Origin: Perilla frutescens
Taxonomy: Eukaryota; Streptophyta; Magnoliopsida; Lamiales; Lamiaceae
Length of the DNA: 64,000 nt
Reading direction: 5' to 3'
NCBI GenBank assembly: GCA_026008535.1
Contig: BRKX01000015.1
Span: 21,411,501-21,475,500 of the forward strand
The notes beneath the pieces are model-generated. The model had not been told where the DNA came from, did not search any database, and was given only the letters and a program-made list of their open reading frames with translations. Position 1 is the stretch's first letter. The number at the start of each line of letters is the position of its first letter. This document shows positions 35,446 to 47,753 of this stretch, piece after piece. Position numbers and translations under genes: made by a program.

Positions 35446-35690
35446 ACTCTTCAAGAAATGAGTCGAGTCATGATGAAGGCCAGGATGCCAACTCTCTCTG
35501 AAGATGAAGCTGAGGATGTGTCTGACAGATCTGCCTCTAATTCTGAGGCTTATGATTCGGGTAAGTTTTTATCCGTCTTTCATCGATGTCAGTATAAGTC
35601 GGTTGTTGGTCACTCTCTTGTTTCTGAGCGTCGATTGATTAAGTCTAATGTGGAAGGGACTGGTGTTGTTGAGAGAAAATTCGACTCTGC
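35446..35690 (+). other. Env-region module inserted in SIRE pol
   Basis: After SRVMMKA the frame continues RMPTLSEDEAEDVSDRSASN and later VERKFDSARNKS, which has no place in pol. Similar text occurs three kilobases downstream in the same element, at 38345-38450 (MKNARAPSHS, SNSFASESESFD) and 38610-38720 (MKKARAPSLSDDD, DRLASEFEACDS). A second, diverged copy of the integrase block (NSTLQEISRLMMKAKSVPNN) then resumes pol at about 35655. This looks like a recombination product between the env-like region and pol at the shared MMKA phrase. Confidence 0.7.
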
Positions 35691-36180
35691 AAGAAATAAG
35701 TCGCTTGATGATGAAGGCAAAATCTGTGCCTAACAACCTCTGTGCAGAAGTAGTTAACACTGCATGTCGTGTTATTAATCGGGTGTACTTCAGACCCAAG
35801 ACAAGAATTACTCCCTATAAGCTATGGAAAGAGAAGAAGCCGAACATACAGTACTTTTACATCTTTGGAAGTTTTTGCTACATGTTGAGAAATCAAGAGT
35901 ATCTTGGCAACTTTGATGCCAAAGGAGATGAGTGCATTTTTCTTAGATTTTCAAGAAATAGCCGTACCTGCCATGGTTTCAACAAAAGAATCAAAACTGA
36001 CATGGAATCAATTAATATCATTTTTGATGATCTAGATGACCCTGCTGCCCAGATAGATGATGAAAGCCTTGATGTTACTACTCATGTTCTTGCATCCGTA
36101 ACGGACAGTTCTGAAAAAAGAGACCTGACTAAAGCAAGGCCTGAGAAACAAGATGTGTTTGTTAGCCAACTTAAATACTT
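35691..36180 (+). pseudogene. SIRE element integrase C-terminal part
   Basis: The frame has AEVVNTACRVINRVYFRP, TPYKLWKEKKPNIQYF, FGSFCYMLRN and GDECIFLRFSRNSRTCHGFN, the conserved Copia integrase C-terminus. The catalytic core is missing upstream. A stretch of acidic linker follows and then a further deletion joins it to the reverse transcriptase palm near 36180. Confidence 0.88.
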
Positions 36181-37306
36181 TGAAGCCCTCATCATTCTGA
36201 GTTTGTTTACAAACTTAAAAAGGCACTTTACGATCTCAAACAAGCTCCACGAGCTTGGTATGAACGGCTAACCAAGTTCTTTCTTGAAAAAGATTATGTT
36301 TGTGGTGGAGCTGATCGAACTCTCTTTGTCAAAAGAGAAATATCTAATGTGATCATCGTTCAGAGTTATGTCGATGATATTGTCTTTAGATCTGTGTCAG
36401 ACAGAATGGTGAATGAGTTTGTCAAGTTCACGACATCTGAATTTGAAATGAGTTTAGTAAGAGAACTAACCTACTTTTTCGGGCTTCAAGTGAAACAAAA
36501 AGATGATGGGATCTTTATTTCATAAACAAAGTATCCAAGGAACTTGAGAAGCAAGTTTGGTTTGGTTAGTTACAGCATGAAAAAAACATCTATGGGAACA
36601 TCCGTGAAGATGTCAAAAGATGAAGCTGGTGTGTCTATTGAGCAAACCTTGTACCGAAGTATGATTGGTGGTCTGCTCTACCTGACTGCAAGTCGCTTGG
36701 ATATTTGCTATTGTGTTGGAGTGTGCGATTGGTATCAATCTGACTCCAAAGAAAGCTATCTGAATTCTGTCAAGAACATAATCAAGCACATAAAAGGTAC
36801 TGCTGAGTTACGACTATTGTTCTCCTATGATTCAAACCCTAGTTTGGTGGGGTTTTGTGATACAGATTGGGTTGGTTGTACTCAAGATTGGAAGAGTACT
36901 TCAGGAGGATGTTCCTTCCTTGGAAACAACATGGTTTCATGGTTCAGCAGGAAACAGAATTCCATTTCGTTGGCTACTGTTGAAGCAGAATATATTGCTG
37001 CTAGAAGCTGCAGTACCCAACTCTTGTGGATAAAGCAGATGCTGCGTGACTATGGTGTGTCACAATCTGTGCTTACCATACTCTGTGACAACATGAACGA
37101 CATAAATAGTTCAAAGAACTCAGTTCAACACACTTGGACGAAACACAGATATTCGCCATCACTTCATTCATGAACTGGTTGAAGATGGATCGCTTATGAT
37201 TGAGTACGTTGGAACAGATGCCCAACTTCTGGATATTTTCACTAAGGCACATAATAGTGGAAGATTTGAAACACTTAGATCCTCATCGGGTCTTTGTGTT
37301 CTCTGA
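36181..37306 (+). pseudogene. SIRE element reverse transcriptase (5' deleted) and RNase H
   Basis: RT begins only at the block LKKALYDLKQAPRAWYERL (about 36220-36275). The finger region with KARLVA and FLHGEL is absent. The catalytic SYVDDIVF is at about 36366-36390. A TAA stop occurs at 36523-36525. RNase H follows with YRSMIGGLLYLTASR, FCDTDWVGCTQDWKSTSGGC, SLATVEAEYIAA and ILCDNMNDIN. After a frameshift near 37140 the tail HHFIHELVEDGSL and DAQLLDIFTKAH ends at the TGA near 37304. Confidence 0.92.
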
Positions 37307-39340
37307 ACTTCTCCTTTGCGAGAAGTATCTCTGTACAGTCTTGGTCAGTGATGTATGTATAGAGAAAACAAAGTGACCAAGTGTTTTATGGTCTTGTGTG
37401 ATGTGTGCCTCCATATGTGCTTGACAGATGCAAGCACAATTTGTAGCAGTTACTATTTAACTGCAACGGCTAGTAGGCCCTCAAGTTTTTCACCCAGCTT
37501 CTACTTCCCGAGGGCGTGCAGAGTAGATTTGACAAGGGAAGTGATCCCTAATTATGGAAATTAATCTAATTATTTTCTTTTTCAAATTGTGTGGCTCTTG
37601 GAGAAAATCACTTGTGTTCTCCACATCTGTTCCCACTACCATCATTTTCAGCAGTGATGTTGTGTCTGAGCCTTCAGAAGTCCCTGCATCTGTGCCCTGC
37701 AATGCTCCTGAGGTGTCTGCGACTCTATCTGAGTCAGTTTCTGTGACAGTTCCGGAACCCCCACCTTGATCTAGGGTTTCCAATATTTCTTCCTCACCTT
37801 TGTTGGTGGAGCCTGCATCACTGGAATTGACAATTGTCGTTGCTTCCTGTCCTGATCCCTTTTTATTAAAGAATTTGTTTCATCAATTGTTATAATAACT
37901 TGTGTTTCTGTGCCAGCATCTGTCGCTGAGTTTTATTTATGTGCCAGTATCTGTCGCTACCGTAATTGCCCTGATGGATACTCCGATGGTTATGATCCAT
38001 GTTTCATTGGGAGAAGCCTCGCCGAAGGCCTCAGATGTTGATGCTCCTACTCTTGCTCAGGTTGAAGAAGAGAGAATTGAAGTTGATGATATTAAGGAGG
38101 ATGATATTGCTGTTGAGGAAAACGCTTCCTCACCTGACGCTGAATCTATTCCACCTCTTTTGGAACAAGGAGGAACGTCTTCCAAGTCCCGTGGTGTGAA
38201 GCGCAAGCTTCAATTGCTCGACGAACCAGAGGAATCCCCTTCTGTCTCTGAGCACCATGTTGATTCTGCTGATGTTAAGCAGAACTCTGATAAAGATGAG
38301 ATTCATATCTCAATTGCAGACCCGAGCAAAGTCCAAGTCTGCTGATGAAGAATGCTAGAGCTCCGTCCCATTCTGTTGAGGTGGCAGATGATATGCTTGC
38401 GGATGTCTCAAACAGTTTCGCTTCTGAATCTGAATCTTTTGATTTAATCTGACGTAGAGGAAACTGGTGTGGTGGAATTATTGCATGATTTACGTTTAGT
38501 TAAATCTGTCTCTGCTGCTCTTTTTCTTATTGTTGTTACTACTGGTCGTCGTGTTACTCAGAGTCAGTCCGAGTAGATGTGGGGCTTGGTCTCTTGACCT
38601 CACCGACCATTGATGAAAAAGGCTCGAGCTCCTTCTCTCTCTGATGATGATACTGCAAATGTGCCAGAGTATGTGCCTGACAGATTAGCCTCTGAGTTTG
38701 AAGCCTGCGACTCAATGCTTAATACTTCACAAGCTTGCAGTGAAGAACTGATGTCTCAGTCGGTATTGTTTTTCTGTTGGTGTGTGACCATGCTGAGTCC
38801 AAGAGAAATCAGCAGCCCTTTGGCTACCCGGGAATGATTTTCAGTATCCTATCTTCCCAACATGATGTTGTGACCTTGGAAGATGTTTATGAGCCCGAGG
38901 AGGCCCAGCTTGTGATCAATCATAAGCTATTTTCTGCCTAGAATTCTCATGAAATTCCTGCTGCCAGCTCTACTGAAGATGTGCCGCTATCGGTGCCTCA
39001 CAGACCTGCGCCCAGATCCTCTGCCAATGCCGTGTTCTTTGAATATCATATTCAATACTTGGATCGAGAAGTTTAGGACTGTCCAGTCTCGAAAATAAGA
39101 GCTTGAGACTTTAATGATGGATCGAAAGGCTCATGCCTTTGGTTTTGCCTTCCTGCTGGATACACCAAGTCCTTCTGGTGTTGACTTTACTTTTACAGGT
39201 GCAAGTTCTGCTGCCACTTCTCATCTTGCTGCTACTGTTCAACCGCCTCCTACTGGTGTTGTGCCAGAATCTGTTCCAGCTACTGTTGCTGCTGAAGTGC
39301 CTCCCGCCTGAAGCTTTGGCTTTTATGGCAGCCACTAAGG
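37307..39340 (+). pseudogene. SIRE element env-like region, fragmented
   Basis: About 2 kb lies between pol and the polypurine tract, with discontinuous open stretches. One is 37902-38345, with long acidic, Ser/Pro-rich text and a basic patch SKSRGVKRKLQLL. Others are 38610-38837 and 39114-39311. SIRE-lineage elements carry an extra ORF here that has been called env-like. No convincing signal peptide or fusion segment is visible, and the phrases are low-complexity and repeated, so function is unknown. Multiple stops and frameshifts show it is not expressed as one protein. Confidence 0.6.
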
Positions 39341-39679
39341 GGGAGAAGTGATGATAGCATGGGGGAGTTTATTCATGGAAAAGATGATGGGAGATGAAGA
39401 TGAAGAGAAGCTGCAGTTTGTCACGAGAGTTCGCAGCTTATGAATTGTTTTGGACAATTATGAAGATTGGTGAAAACTCCTCAGCCCAGATTAAGGGATA
39501 GTTCGTGGATGATTGGTGACAACTCCCTAGCCTAGATTAAGGGGGAGTTCATGACAAGAAAACTGTGCCTGACAGTTTCTTATAAATATCAATTTTTGAT
39601 ATTTTCTGATCTGCGGAGATTTTTCATGAGGTGTGCAAATTAAAAGTTATTATCTTCCATAAACGCTAAATGAGGAGAT
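39341..39679 (+). other. SIRE element 3' untranslated region and outer polypurine tract
   Basis: Repeated phrases AACTCCTCAGCCCAGATTAA (about 39475) and AACTCCCTAGCCTAGATTAA (about 39519) form a short tandem duplication ending in GGGGGAG. The stretch CATAAACGCTAAATGAGGAG at about 39659-39678 abuts the LTR and is the polypurine tract in use, since the target duplication lies outside this LTR start. Confidence 0.75.
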
Positions 39680-40885
39680 CGTTAGTGTCATTGTTATGCA
39701 CTAATGCTTAGTTCGTGTTTGTATTGGCAAGATATAGAAGACAATGTGCTCCAGGGTATGTGCCTGAAGATAAAAGTTCCGCTGTGCAAGTTTTGAAGAC
39801 ACTCCCGGTTCAGATTCAGGGGGAGTGTGTAAAACTGTCCCAGACAGTTTTTGAATATATCGCTTGTTTTGATATATTTTTGATCTGCGAAGTTTATTCA
39901 AGTGTTGTGCAGATCGTGATGATAATTGTAGACCATAAACGCCAAAGGGAGAGATTGTTAGTGCCACCGTTATGCACTAAGTATTTGTGTTGTTGTATTG
40001 ACGAGATATGTTCGACAATGTATGCCTGGGTATGTCCCAAGAAGCCTAGTTTTCCGCTGTGCAAGAAAGAAGAACAGTTGGTGAACTGTTCCAGCTTATG
40101 TCCCAGACAGAACCAGGGACACTCTATTTACGGTAGTTTCCATATCTTGCGACGAACCAGTTTGGAAGGTCAAGATATATTCGTACGACTGCCTTGTGGT
40201 GTAGATTCCGTGCTGAATTAACCCTTCTACACATGGAAAGCATCTACACATGTTTGGGAAGATCACAAACCATCAATTCACCTTCCGTATTGACGGCGGA
40301 AGAAGACCGACGCCAATCATGAAGTGAAGACTATATGAAGGTCGATTCTTTATAACAATCGGTGGACGTTTTGTAGATTCTCTTAACATATTATTTGAGA
40401 GTCATTGTGGTTTGTGTCCCATTTATTTACTAGTAGTTGTTCCTTAAAACAATTCAACGTGATAGACTAGTTTTGAGTGTTTACGAGTGAAACACGTGAG
40501 GGGATTTTTATATCTGTTTTGTACACAATCTTAGGAGAGATTGTAAATTGAAGTCGTGGGTAGCTAGAGGGAGTCTAGTGTTACGGTTGTGAGGGGATCT
40601 TACAACTTTCGGCTAGCGAAAGAGTTCGTGGAGAAGAACGGGCGACATAAGGCGGGAGGCTTGTATGTGTAAGAACCCTAATACACTCTTCGAAGGAGTA
40701 ACAGTCGAAACTTCAAGTATGGGAGCAATCCCCCCAGAGTAGGTTGTTTGAACCGAACTGGGTTAACAATCTCGTGTGTTTTTACCGATTTATCTTTTTA
40801 TGTTCTTGAATCTGTCCCACACATATCATAGAACATATTTTAAGCAGATAACTAAAACACGAATTGCACGGATTATCGTTTTTCA
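39680..40885 (+). repeat. SIRE element 3' LTR
   Basis: It is 1206 bases, beginning CGTTAGTGTCATTG (first base changed from T) and ending ATCGTTTTTCA, followed by GGTTT at 40886-40890. At 39941-39955 it contains GCCAAAGGGAGAGAT followed by TGTTAGTGCC, an internal copy of the polypurine/LTR-start junction. It matches the split 5' LTR with a few differences per 60 bases. Confidence 0.94.
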
Positions 40886-40890
40886 GGTTT

Positions 40891-42296
40891 GCATGCATGA
40901 AATGTTATATTTTGCATAGTTTTTTATATTTTATGCAATGTCATATGTTTGTTTGTTGAGAATGCATTTAATGACATTTTTTTGTGTGAACTTTAAATGA
41001 GTTTATGATGACTCTAGAAAAGATAAAAAAAATCAAGTAAGAATCGCGTTGCAAAAATAATTGGATCAATCGAATGAGAAAAGAGTGAAAATGAAATAAA
41101 ACAGTGAGAGGCTGTCGAGTGGCGAGTGAACTCACGATCAAATTTGCTACCGCGGTCGAGAATCCCCTTTGGCCAGTTTTCTGTCGCTCGCTATTTGGGG
41201 GGTCTGTCTTTGATTCATTCGCGACCCCACTTGCGAATGGTGACAGGGTTGCAAAAAATCTGCCACCTGGAGGCCACGTGGACTCGCGACCGACCTGGTC
41301 GCGAAAGTGAGGTCGTGAATGACGCTTGAGAATCCAATTTTGACTTATTTTAGCCTGATTTCTTTTCTTTTTTATCTAGGATACTTCCTACACAATATAT
41401 ACCCCTTCAAGCACAAAAACAAACTCTAACATTACATTAAAAACTACAATAACACACACACACACACCATATTCCTCCCCTAAAAACAGAGATTGGAGAA
41501 CAAGTTGAAGATCAAGATCAAGATTTATCCTCAAGGTTTATCGTGTTCTTGTTATTTAATTATGTTTTCTCTTAGATTGTTATTACTTATTCATCTAATT
41601 ATGAGTAACTAATTCTCTAATATTTTAGGAATTGATTGTAGGTGATTTTGAAGTACAATAGATATTTAATTATATGATTTTGTTTCTTCTTTTATTCTTT
41701 GTATTTATATCCTTGTTTGCTTGATTAATTGATCACCATGATAACATGATGTGTTGTGTTAATTCATAATTTGAAAAAGGAGTTTTAACATTTAAACACA
41801 AGAACACAAAATACATTAATCAATAATCAAGAGATTTGATATTGATTGTGAGGACAATAAATCATTTGAGCTTTTAGGAGTTGCATGTTAGTGATTGAAT
41901 AGACACATTAAGTCTAGCATATAATCTACAGTTTAAGCACTTTAAGAGAATGTTTTAATTAAATGAGTGATAGTCCTAATAAAAGTCGAATAGTGAATAA
42001 ATCTTATAATTTGATTGACATTGTATGGATAAATTAATGAAATCAAAACCCTAGAGTATTTCTTTTCCTCTGAATTTAGAACCTATTTCATATATTAATC
42101 GTTTAATTAATTTATTTATTTTCTTGTTTAAGTAGTTAATTAAATCAAAATCCTTTAATGTGTTGCCTAAATAGTGTTAAGAAATTGACGTTGCATAAAT
42201 TAATCATTAGTCTCTGTGGAATATGACGTTGTTCATCATTGTACACAACTACACCGCGCATTTGGGGGTAGTCAATATTTTGTCGATCACCTAAAA
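40891..42296 (+). repeat. LTR-like remnant without coding region
   Basis: The right part ends TAGTCTCTGTGGAATATGAC, then an ACCGCGCATTTGGGGGTAG-type phrase and TTTTGTCGATCA. Plant Gypsy LTRs often end in this way before the primer-binding site. No primer-binding site follows and there is no partner copy in the window. A GC-richer patch lies at 41104-41330, and an (AC)n run near 41452-41466. It is probably a solo or truncated LTR; the start is not defined. Confidence 0.35.
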
Positions 42297-44202
42297 AACC
42301 CTAAATTCCTAAACCCTAAATATTAATTGGAATGGAAAAAATTAAAATTTGAACTAAATAAACTTGTATAAGATAACTAGCGAATCCGTTACTTTATAAG
42401 TATATTTGCAATATTTTTGGAATTTTGAATAATACTTTTTAGTGTTGCGGTTGGTACTGATTTTAACATCGTTTTTTGACGGGTTGTCCTGCAACATTGA
42501 TCCATTCATCTAAAATAAGATTTATTTATAACTAGTGCATGTAAGTTTTTGCCAACTATATACGCCTCGAAGGATATGAAAATAATAAGAGATTCATACT
42601 CGTAGAAAAAAATAAATACTGGGCATGAGCCCAAGTGATCCAAAAAAAAAAAGACTAACCCAATTGGAGTTGTCCCTTGTTTTTTTTAACATTATGTGAA
42701 GGAAAATTCCATGTCAACCATTTGGGTAGCCTACCATAGTTTTGCATATTTATTTTTAAAATGCATAGAGGCCCCAAACATTCAAAACCAGAAACGCAAA
42801 TAAATTATATAAAAAACAACGATGATTGTAGAAAAAAAAAAATCCAAATTCCACAAACATATAATTAAGCGTACAAGGGGTCGATTTTATTTGTTTGTTT
42901 TTAATTTAACAATGTTTCTTGATTTCTTCAATTAATCTCCGCCGCATAGATATAATTTTTATACCTACATATATAACTCAAATTAAATTTCGAAGCGACA
43001 TCGATCAATCAACTTACATAATTTATTATTGTTAAATACATAATAATTTATAAAAATACAAAATAAAAATCAGCATCAAATAAAAGTAGAACTGTCCACA
43101 TTTAGCAGGCAACTTCAAACCATCGGCCCACAACACAACAGCTACTATTTACATCCCAATATTTCATTTGAAATCGACATTTTCTCTTCTTCCATTGGAT
43201 ATTTTCATATTTTATTTTCCACCCTATTTTGTTTTTTGTAAAACTTCACGTAACTCAATATTTCGATATTTTCTTGACTAATTGTATTGTATGTATAGGT
43301 GACATACAGAACTAGTCGTCGTCTATAATACATAGTGACATTCGATCTTGATAAAATAAAACACAATTATAAAAAAAAAAAATGAATTTCATTTAAATTC
43401 TGAAACCGGTACTTAGGTGCATCATCAAGTCCATTTTCATGTCATAAATTTTGCACGAATTTTGTCAGCCAAAGAATAAAGTTTTGTTGGTATGTAATTG
43501 AAAATAACATTGAAAAGTTAAATCAGAGCATTAAAAACAGGCTACGTAACAACAATATGGGGCAAAGTCAATAGGACCACGTACGAAATTGGCAACTTCC
43601 AAAAATAAAAAAAAAAATCAAGAATTAGTTGGGACCAAACTTTTCTCATACCACTAAATGTTCTAGCTAAATTTTCAACTATTTTGGAAAATTTTCACTA
43701 GATAACAAAAGAAAAGAAGAAGAATTAATTAACCTTTTTTTATTCCACTGTGACTGTCTGACTCAGAGTGTTTGACATGGAAAAAACTCAATACAATGCT
43801 TAACGATAGAATTTGAATGTAACTAGTATTTTTCACGTGCGATGTATGCAATGATTTTTTTTTTAATTTATAATATTATGATTATTTTTGAATTTTATAT
43901 GTTGTGCTTAAATTTTAAAATTAATAAAATGATATGTACATGTGTTAATTAATTAGATAAAAAAATCAATTTTGTATAGTTATGACAAACAAATTAAAAA
44001 GAAAATTAAATTTTAGGAACTAAATGAAAATCCATATTAAAAAGATCGAATTGACATATTTCAAACGACACGATTTTATAAAAAACAATGTATAATTGTC
44101 GAAGATTAAAGAACATTTGATTTCTTTGAATATATGATAGATATAAAAAAATATAATTATTCACTTATTTTAAATGATGAAATCGAAATAGAAAACTAAT
44201 AA

Positions 44203-44234
<32 letters not shown>

Positions 44235-46198
44235 GATTATTATTATAGTGCAACTTAAATGAAATCTATTTTTTCATGCGACAAATGTAGAGTATTATAC
44301 AAATCATCCACCTATGCATAAAAAAATAAAATAAAAAATGTTGTAAATCTCAAATTTTCAAGTAAAAAAAATAATAAATAAGATTGCAAAAATTTGTTAA
44401 AATACAACGGTTATAATCTAAACCGTCATGAAAAATGCAAAAAAAGAAGAAGAAAAATTTACAACAATAAATGTCACTATTGTTGTCTATTAACTCAGAA
44501 CCGTTGTTTATTATATAAAAAGTGTTGTCTAAAATATAACTATTAAATCGTGTGATAGATAATAGTTTATAGCAGAACCGTTGTCTATTACACGATTTTG
44601 CCTTATTATATGTATATGTATAGATAGATGGTGTCTTTATTTTTGTTTTGAGAAAAAACTTTGATATATAATTAATGAAGATTTCACCCAGATTAATCAA
44701 TGGTGTCAATAAGGTATTTGATAGATCCCATTTTGATTTGTAGAATAAATTACGAAGCTTATTTTGGGAGAGTGATGAAACATGCATGTACATTTTCCTT
44801 TTGGAGAGGGGAGTCGCAACTCTGTGATACGTTAAGTTTGATTTTTTTTTTTTTTTTTTCTCGGACTATTTTACCTGTAAATTAGGTCCACTTCAACGTT
44901 ATTTATAAAGAATTGTCAAATTTTAAATGTTGTACGATTAAACACATATAAGATTTTATACCATCTGAAATTAAACAAGAGGGCACGGATAAAATATTGC
45001 AGTCACAAACATCGTCCTGCATATATACAAGAATTATAATCTAGGGTTACCAAAAATTAAATGGACCCTAGTGAAATCAAGCATGCATGTTAGGTATTGA
45101 TTTGTACAAGACACGGAGCAGCACGTGAGAGAGAGAGAGGGGGGGGGGGGGGAGGGAGAGATTTATGATAAGGACAATAAACATTTGGTATAATTATCTG
45201 AAAATGGATTAGAAAAGGAAGTGCAAGGGCATAACAACTAACAAGACAAGCATGGTTGTACAAGATAAAAACTAGTGGTTTAGTTCCACAACGAAGGAAT
45301 CCTTGAAAGAAACATTAATTGGTCCTAACTTTTTTAAAAGCGAAAACTCTATTTGAGTCCTTATAAGTTTTTTCTAAATTGGGTTTCTATATTCTAATTA
45401 ATTTGTCAAAATTAGGTTTGTTTCTATATTTAATAATTAATTATTTTGTTTAAAGTTAAATAGATCTTTCATAACACACCATTAGCATGCAAGGTGCACG
45501 TTAAAGAAGAATAACATTAAAAAATGAGAGTATCAAAACAATTAATGGGTTACATAAGGACTTCATTTTATTAATTAAAATGATAGTACAAACACCTAAT
45601 TTTAACTAATTCAAGTACATTTACTAGACAGTCATGAAAAGAAAAATCTAAGTATAGTAACTCATCAAATAGGCTTTTCACATATATTTTTTTTCTAATT
45701 GTGAGTGCACCTCACATGTTAATGGTGGTTTACAGAAGGACTTGATAACTAAAACATGAGTATAAAGATAAAGACCCGATTTTTCTAAATAAAGTATATG
45801 AATCAATTCCGAGAAAACTTCCAAATATACTTTAAAGCTTTAAAAATATTGCACTTTTTTTTTACTATAATTCCTAGCTAGCTAGCTTGCTAGCTCTCAT
45901 TATTATATATAATTAGTTAAACCTAGGATCTTTTTTTTTTGCCCCCTACTCATGTAATGCTGAGTTAGTGCAAGGATTTTGAGTCAAAATATGAGGTGGG
46001 GTTGGTAGCATTGTACGTAGTAGATTTAATTTAGGAAATAATACACCTAACTAATCACAGTTATTTATTTATTTATTAAAAGAATATACGAAATTGTTTT
46101 TACATGATATTGGTTTTAATTTGGGTTGAACTATGAGAAAAGGAACAAGGAACATAATCTGGAAGCCTGGGATCTTGAAGTAGGTGTACCTACAAATG

Positions 46199-46237
<39 letters not shown>

Positions 46238-47119
46238 TTACTAGGGGAAGAAAAAAATAAATATTTGGAGAGTTTAATGAGCAAGTTGATTTATACAAAC
46301 TAAAGATCGACCGATTTAATAATTAATGATTAACCTCGATTACAGCCGGCCCAGATTTGGATTAATAGAAAAATATTGAAGCCAATTTAGTAGAGGATTA
46401 ACCAAATCATACTCATGATTAGAGCATCCGCTAGTTAATTATAGAACAGCTAGCTTTAATCTGTGTGTTTGTGTGTATTTGTAATCATTAATTAAAGATA
46501 TATAGGTATTTGAGAGATGATGAAGATAATTAAGATGAAAAGGATCTTGCTTATTGTGTTCTTCAAGGATGTAAACAAAAGCATTGAATATTTGAACCTA
46601 AGAACTAGAGACATTTTAGTACTATGTTTTGGATTTTTAATTAAAGTACGTTTTTTCATGTGACTACATGAGAATTTTAAGGTAAAATGAAAGAGAAAAT
46701 GTTCACCTTGAGAACACAATTAGTGGTGTACTAGATGATCATGAGTTCAAATTCTGCTAACGTCTAAAGTCGAGAGTAACAAATATTTAATTAGAGAAAA
46801 TTAAGTCATGCTAAATTTCTCATTACTAGCTAGGTTAAATAATCATTAAAATTGCATCCACATTTACCTTAAAAGAGCACAGATCTAGAAGGATATGGGG
46901 TTTTCGTTGTAGTAACACACACACACACATATATATACAAACAACCTAAATTTGGAGAAATATAATCCTGTGTTACCTTACGAGGCACACGTGCCGTGTA
47001 TTTATTTTTGTATATTTTGCTTAATTGGAATTTCATGTGAGACAAATTAAAACATGGATCAACAACTTAAAATTATGGTTGATGAGGTAACATAAAAATT
47101 CTGGATTGTTAAGTCATCG
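42297..47119. other. Unassigned AT-rich intergenic DNA
   Basis: No gene is seen. Simple repeats include (TTA)n at about 44203-44239, a G-run inside (GA/GG) sequence at 45126-45160, and (TA)n at 46201-46236. A patch resembling CACTA subterminal repeats is listed separately. The open frames here are chance frames of AT-rich DNA. Confidence 0.5.
44391..44600. repeat. Repeats resembling CACTA subterminal motifs
   Basis: The phrase AACCGTTGTCTATTA and its variants (CAACGGTTATAATCTAAACC at about 44405, CAGAACCGTTGTTTATTA near 44498, CAGAACCGTTGTCTATTA near 44573) recur in both orientations within 200 bases. Plant CACTA/EnSpm elements carry ACAACGGTT-type subterminal arrays. The CACTA ends were not found, so this may be a fragment. 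Confidence 0.35.
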
Positions 47120-47305
47120 TTAATAGTTGGGACACACTTGTGTGAGACCGTCAAACGGGTCTCTTATGTTAGACGGATCTCCACCCAGCCCGGATCCAAC
47201 CCGGCCACATATATACTAAAAAAAATCAGGTTTATTTCTCTCTCTCTCTCAGTTGCCCTAATCGATCGCCTCTTCTCCAATCACCAATTCTTCTTCCTCT
47301 TCTCC

Positions 47306-47515
47306 ACGGCCGCTCGTGAAACCATGCACTACAACTCTTACGATCTCTCGTCGTGGCTCGAATCCATGATCTCCGGCCTCAATCCAATGCCAAATTTTGA
47401 TGCCTTTTTCGAATCTTCCGCCAATCGAATGGTGTCGGATTCAGATCTCACCGCCATCCTCAGAGAAGCCGTGAGCAGAGCACCGCCGGCAAAGAAATTG
47501 AAACTCTCGCATTTT
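47306..47515 (+). pseudogene. Captured DELLA (GAI/RGA-type) N-terminal fragment
   Basis: In the frame opened at 47138 the text is ARETMHYNSYDLSSWLESMI followed by SGLNPMPNF, SDSDLTAI and PAKKLKLS. DELLA gibberellin-response repressors have the conserved TVHYNPSDL-W-SM-(S)-LNP block, then a DYDLKAIPG-like block, then N/KKRLK. All three are present in order here with spacer loss. Neither the DELLA motif itself nor the GRAS domain is present, so this is a roughly 70-residue fragment. It runs into an unrelated tail (HFCGVGRR) and a stop at 47534-47536. If transcribed from the terminal repeat it could give a short peptide overlapping the gibberellin-receptor-binding region. Confidence 0.82.
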
Positions 47516-47753
47516 TGTGGGGTTGGACGGAGATGAAATCGCCTCTGGAGAAGAAGCTGATGAAATTGGGACTGAACAAAGGCGAAGCAGAGGACGATTG
47601 GGATCACCATATTTCGGTGCATATTGATGGCTTAACTCAAGGTATGCCATGCCTAATTACTTTAGAAGAACATCTTGGTACTGCATTTTGTTTCCCTTTT
47701 ATTTCTGAAGGACTAAGTTCAAATTGATTTGATACTTGTATTTGCTCATCTAG

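Larger units (their letters stand above)
18494..40885 (+). mobile_element. SIRE/Maximus-type Copia retrotransposon, interrupted by an Athila element
   Basis: The outer element of the nest is flanked by the 5-bp duplication GGTTT (18489-18493 and 40886-40890). Its ~1.2 kb LTRs are 18494-18740 plus 32311-33267 (5') and 39680-40885 (3'). The internal order on the plus strand is primer-binding site, gag, protease, integrase remnant, reverse transcriptase/RNase H, a long env-like region, polypurine tract. The gag phrases LDGNDYAYWKARMT and KSVLKPEEEW and the extra ORF region after pol are typical of the SIRE lineage. Without the 13.6 kb Athila insertion the element would be about 8.8 kb. It is heavily rearranged and non-functional. 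Confidence 0.93.

Noticed and set aside
44350..44793. 147-codon open frame on the minus strand
   Set aside because: Composition is Asn/Ile/Tyr/Phe-rich as expected from AT-rich DNA, it overlaps CACTA-like repeats, and no domain is recognisable.
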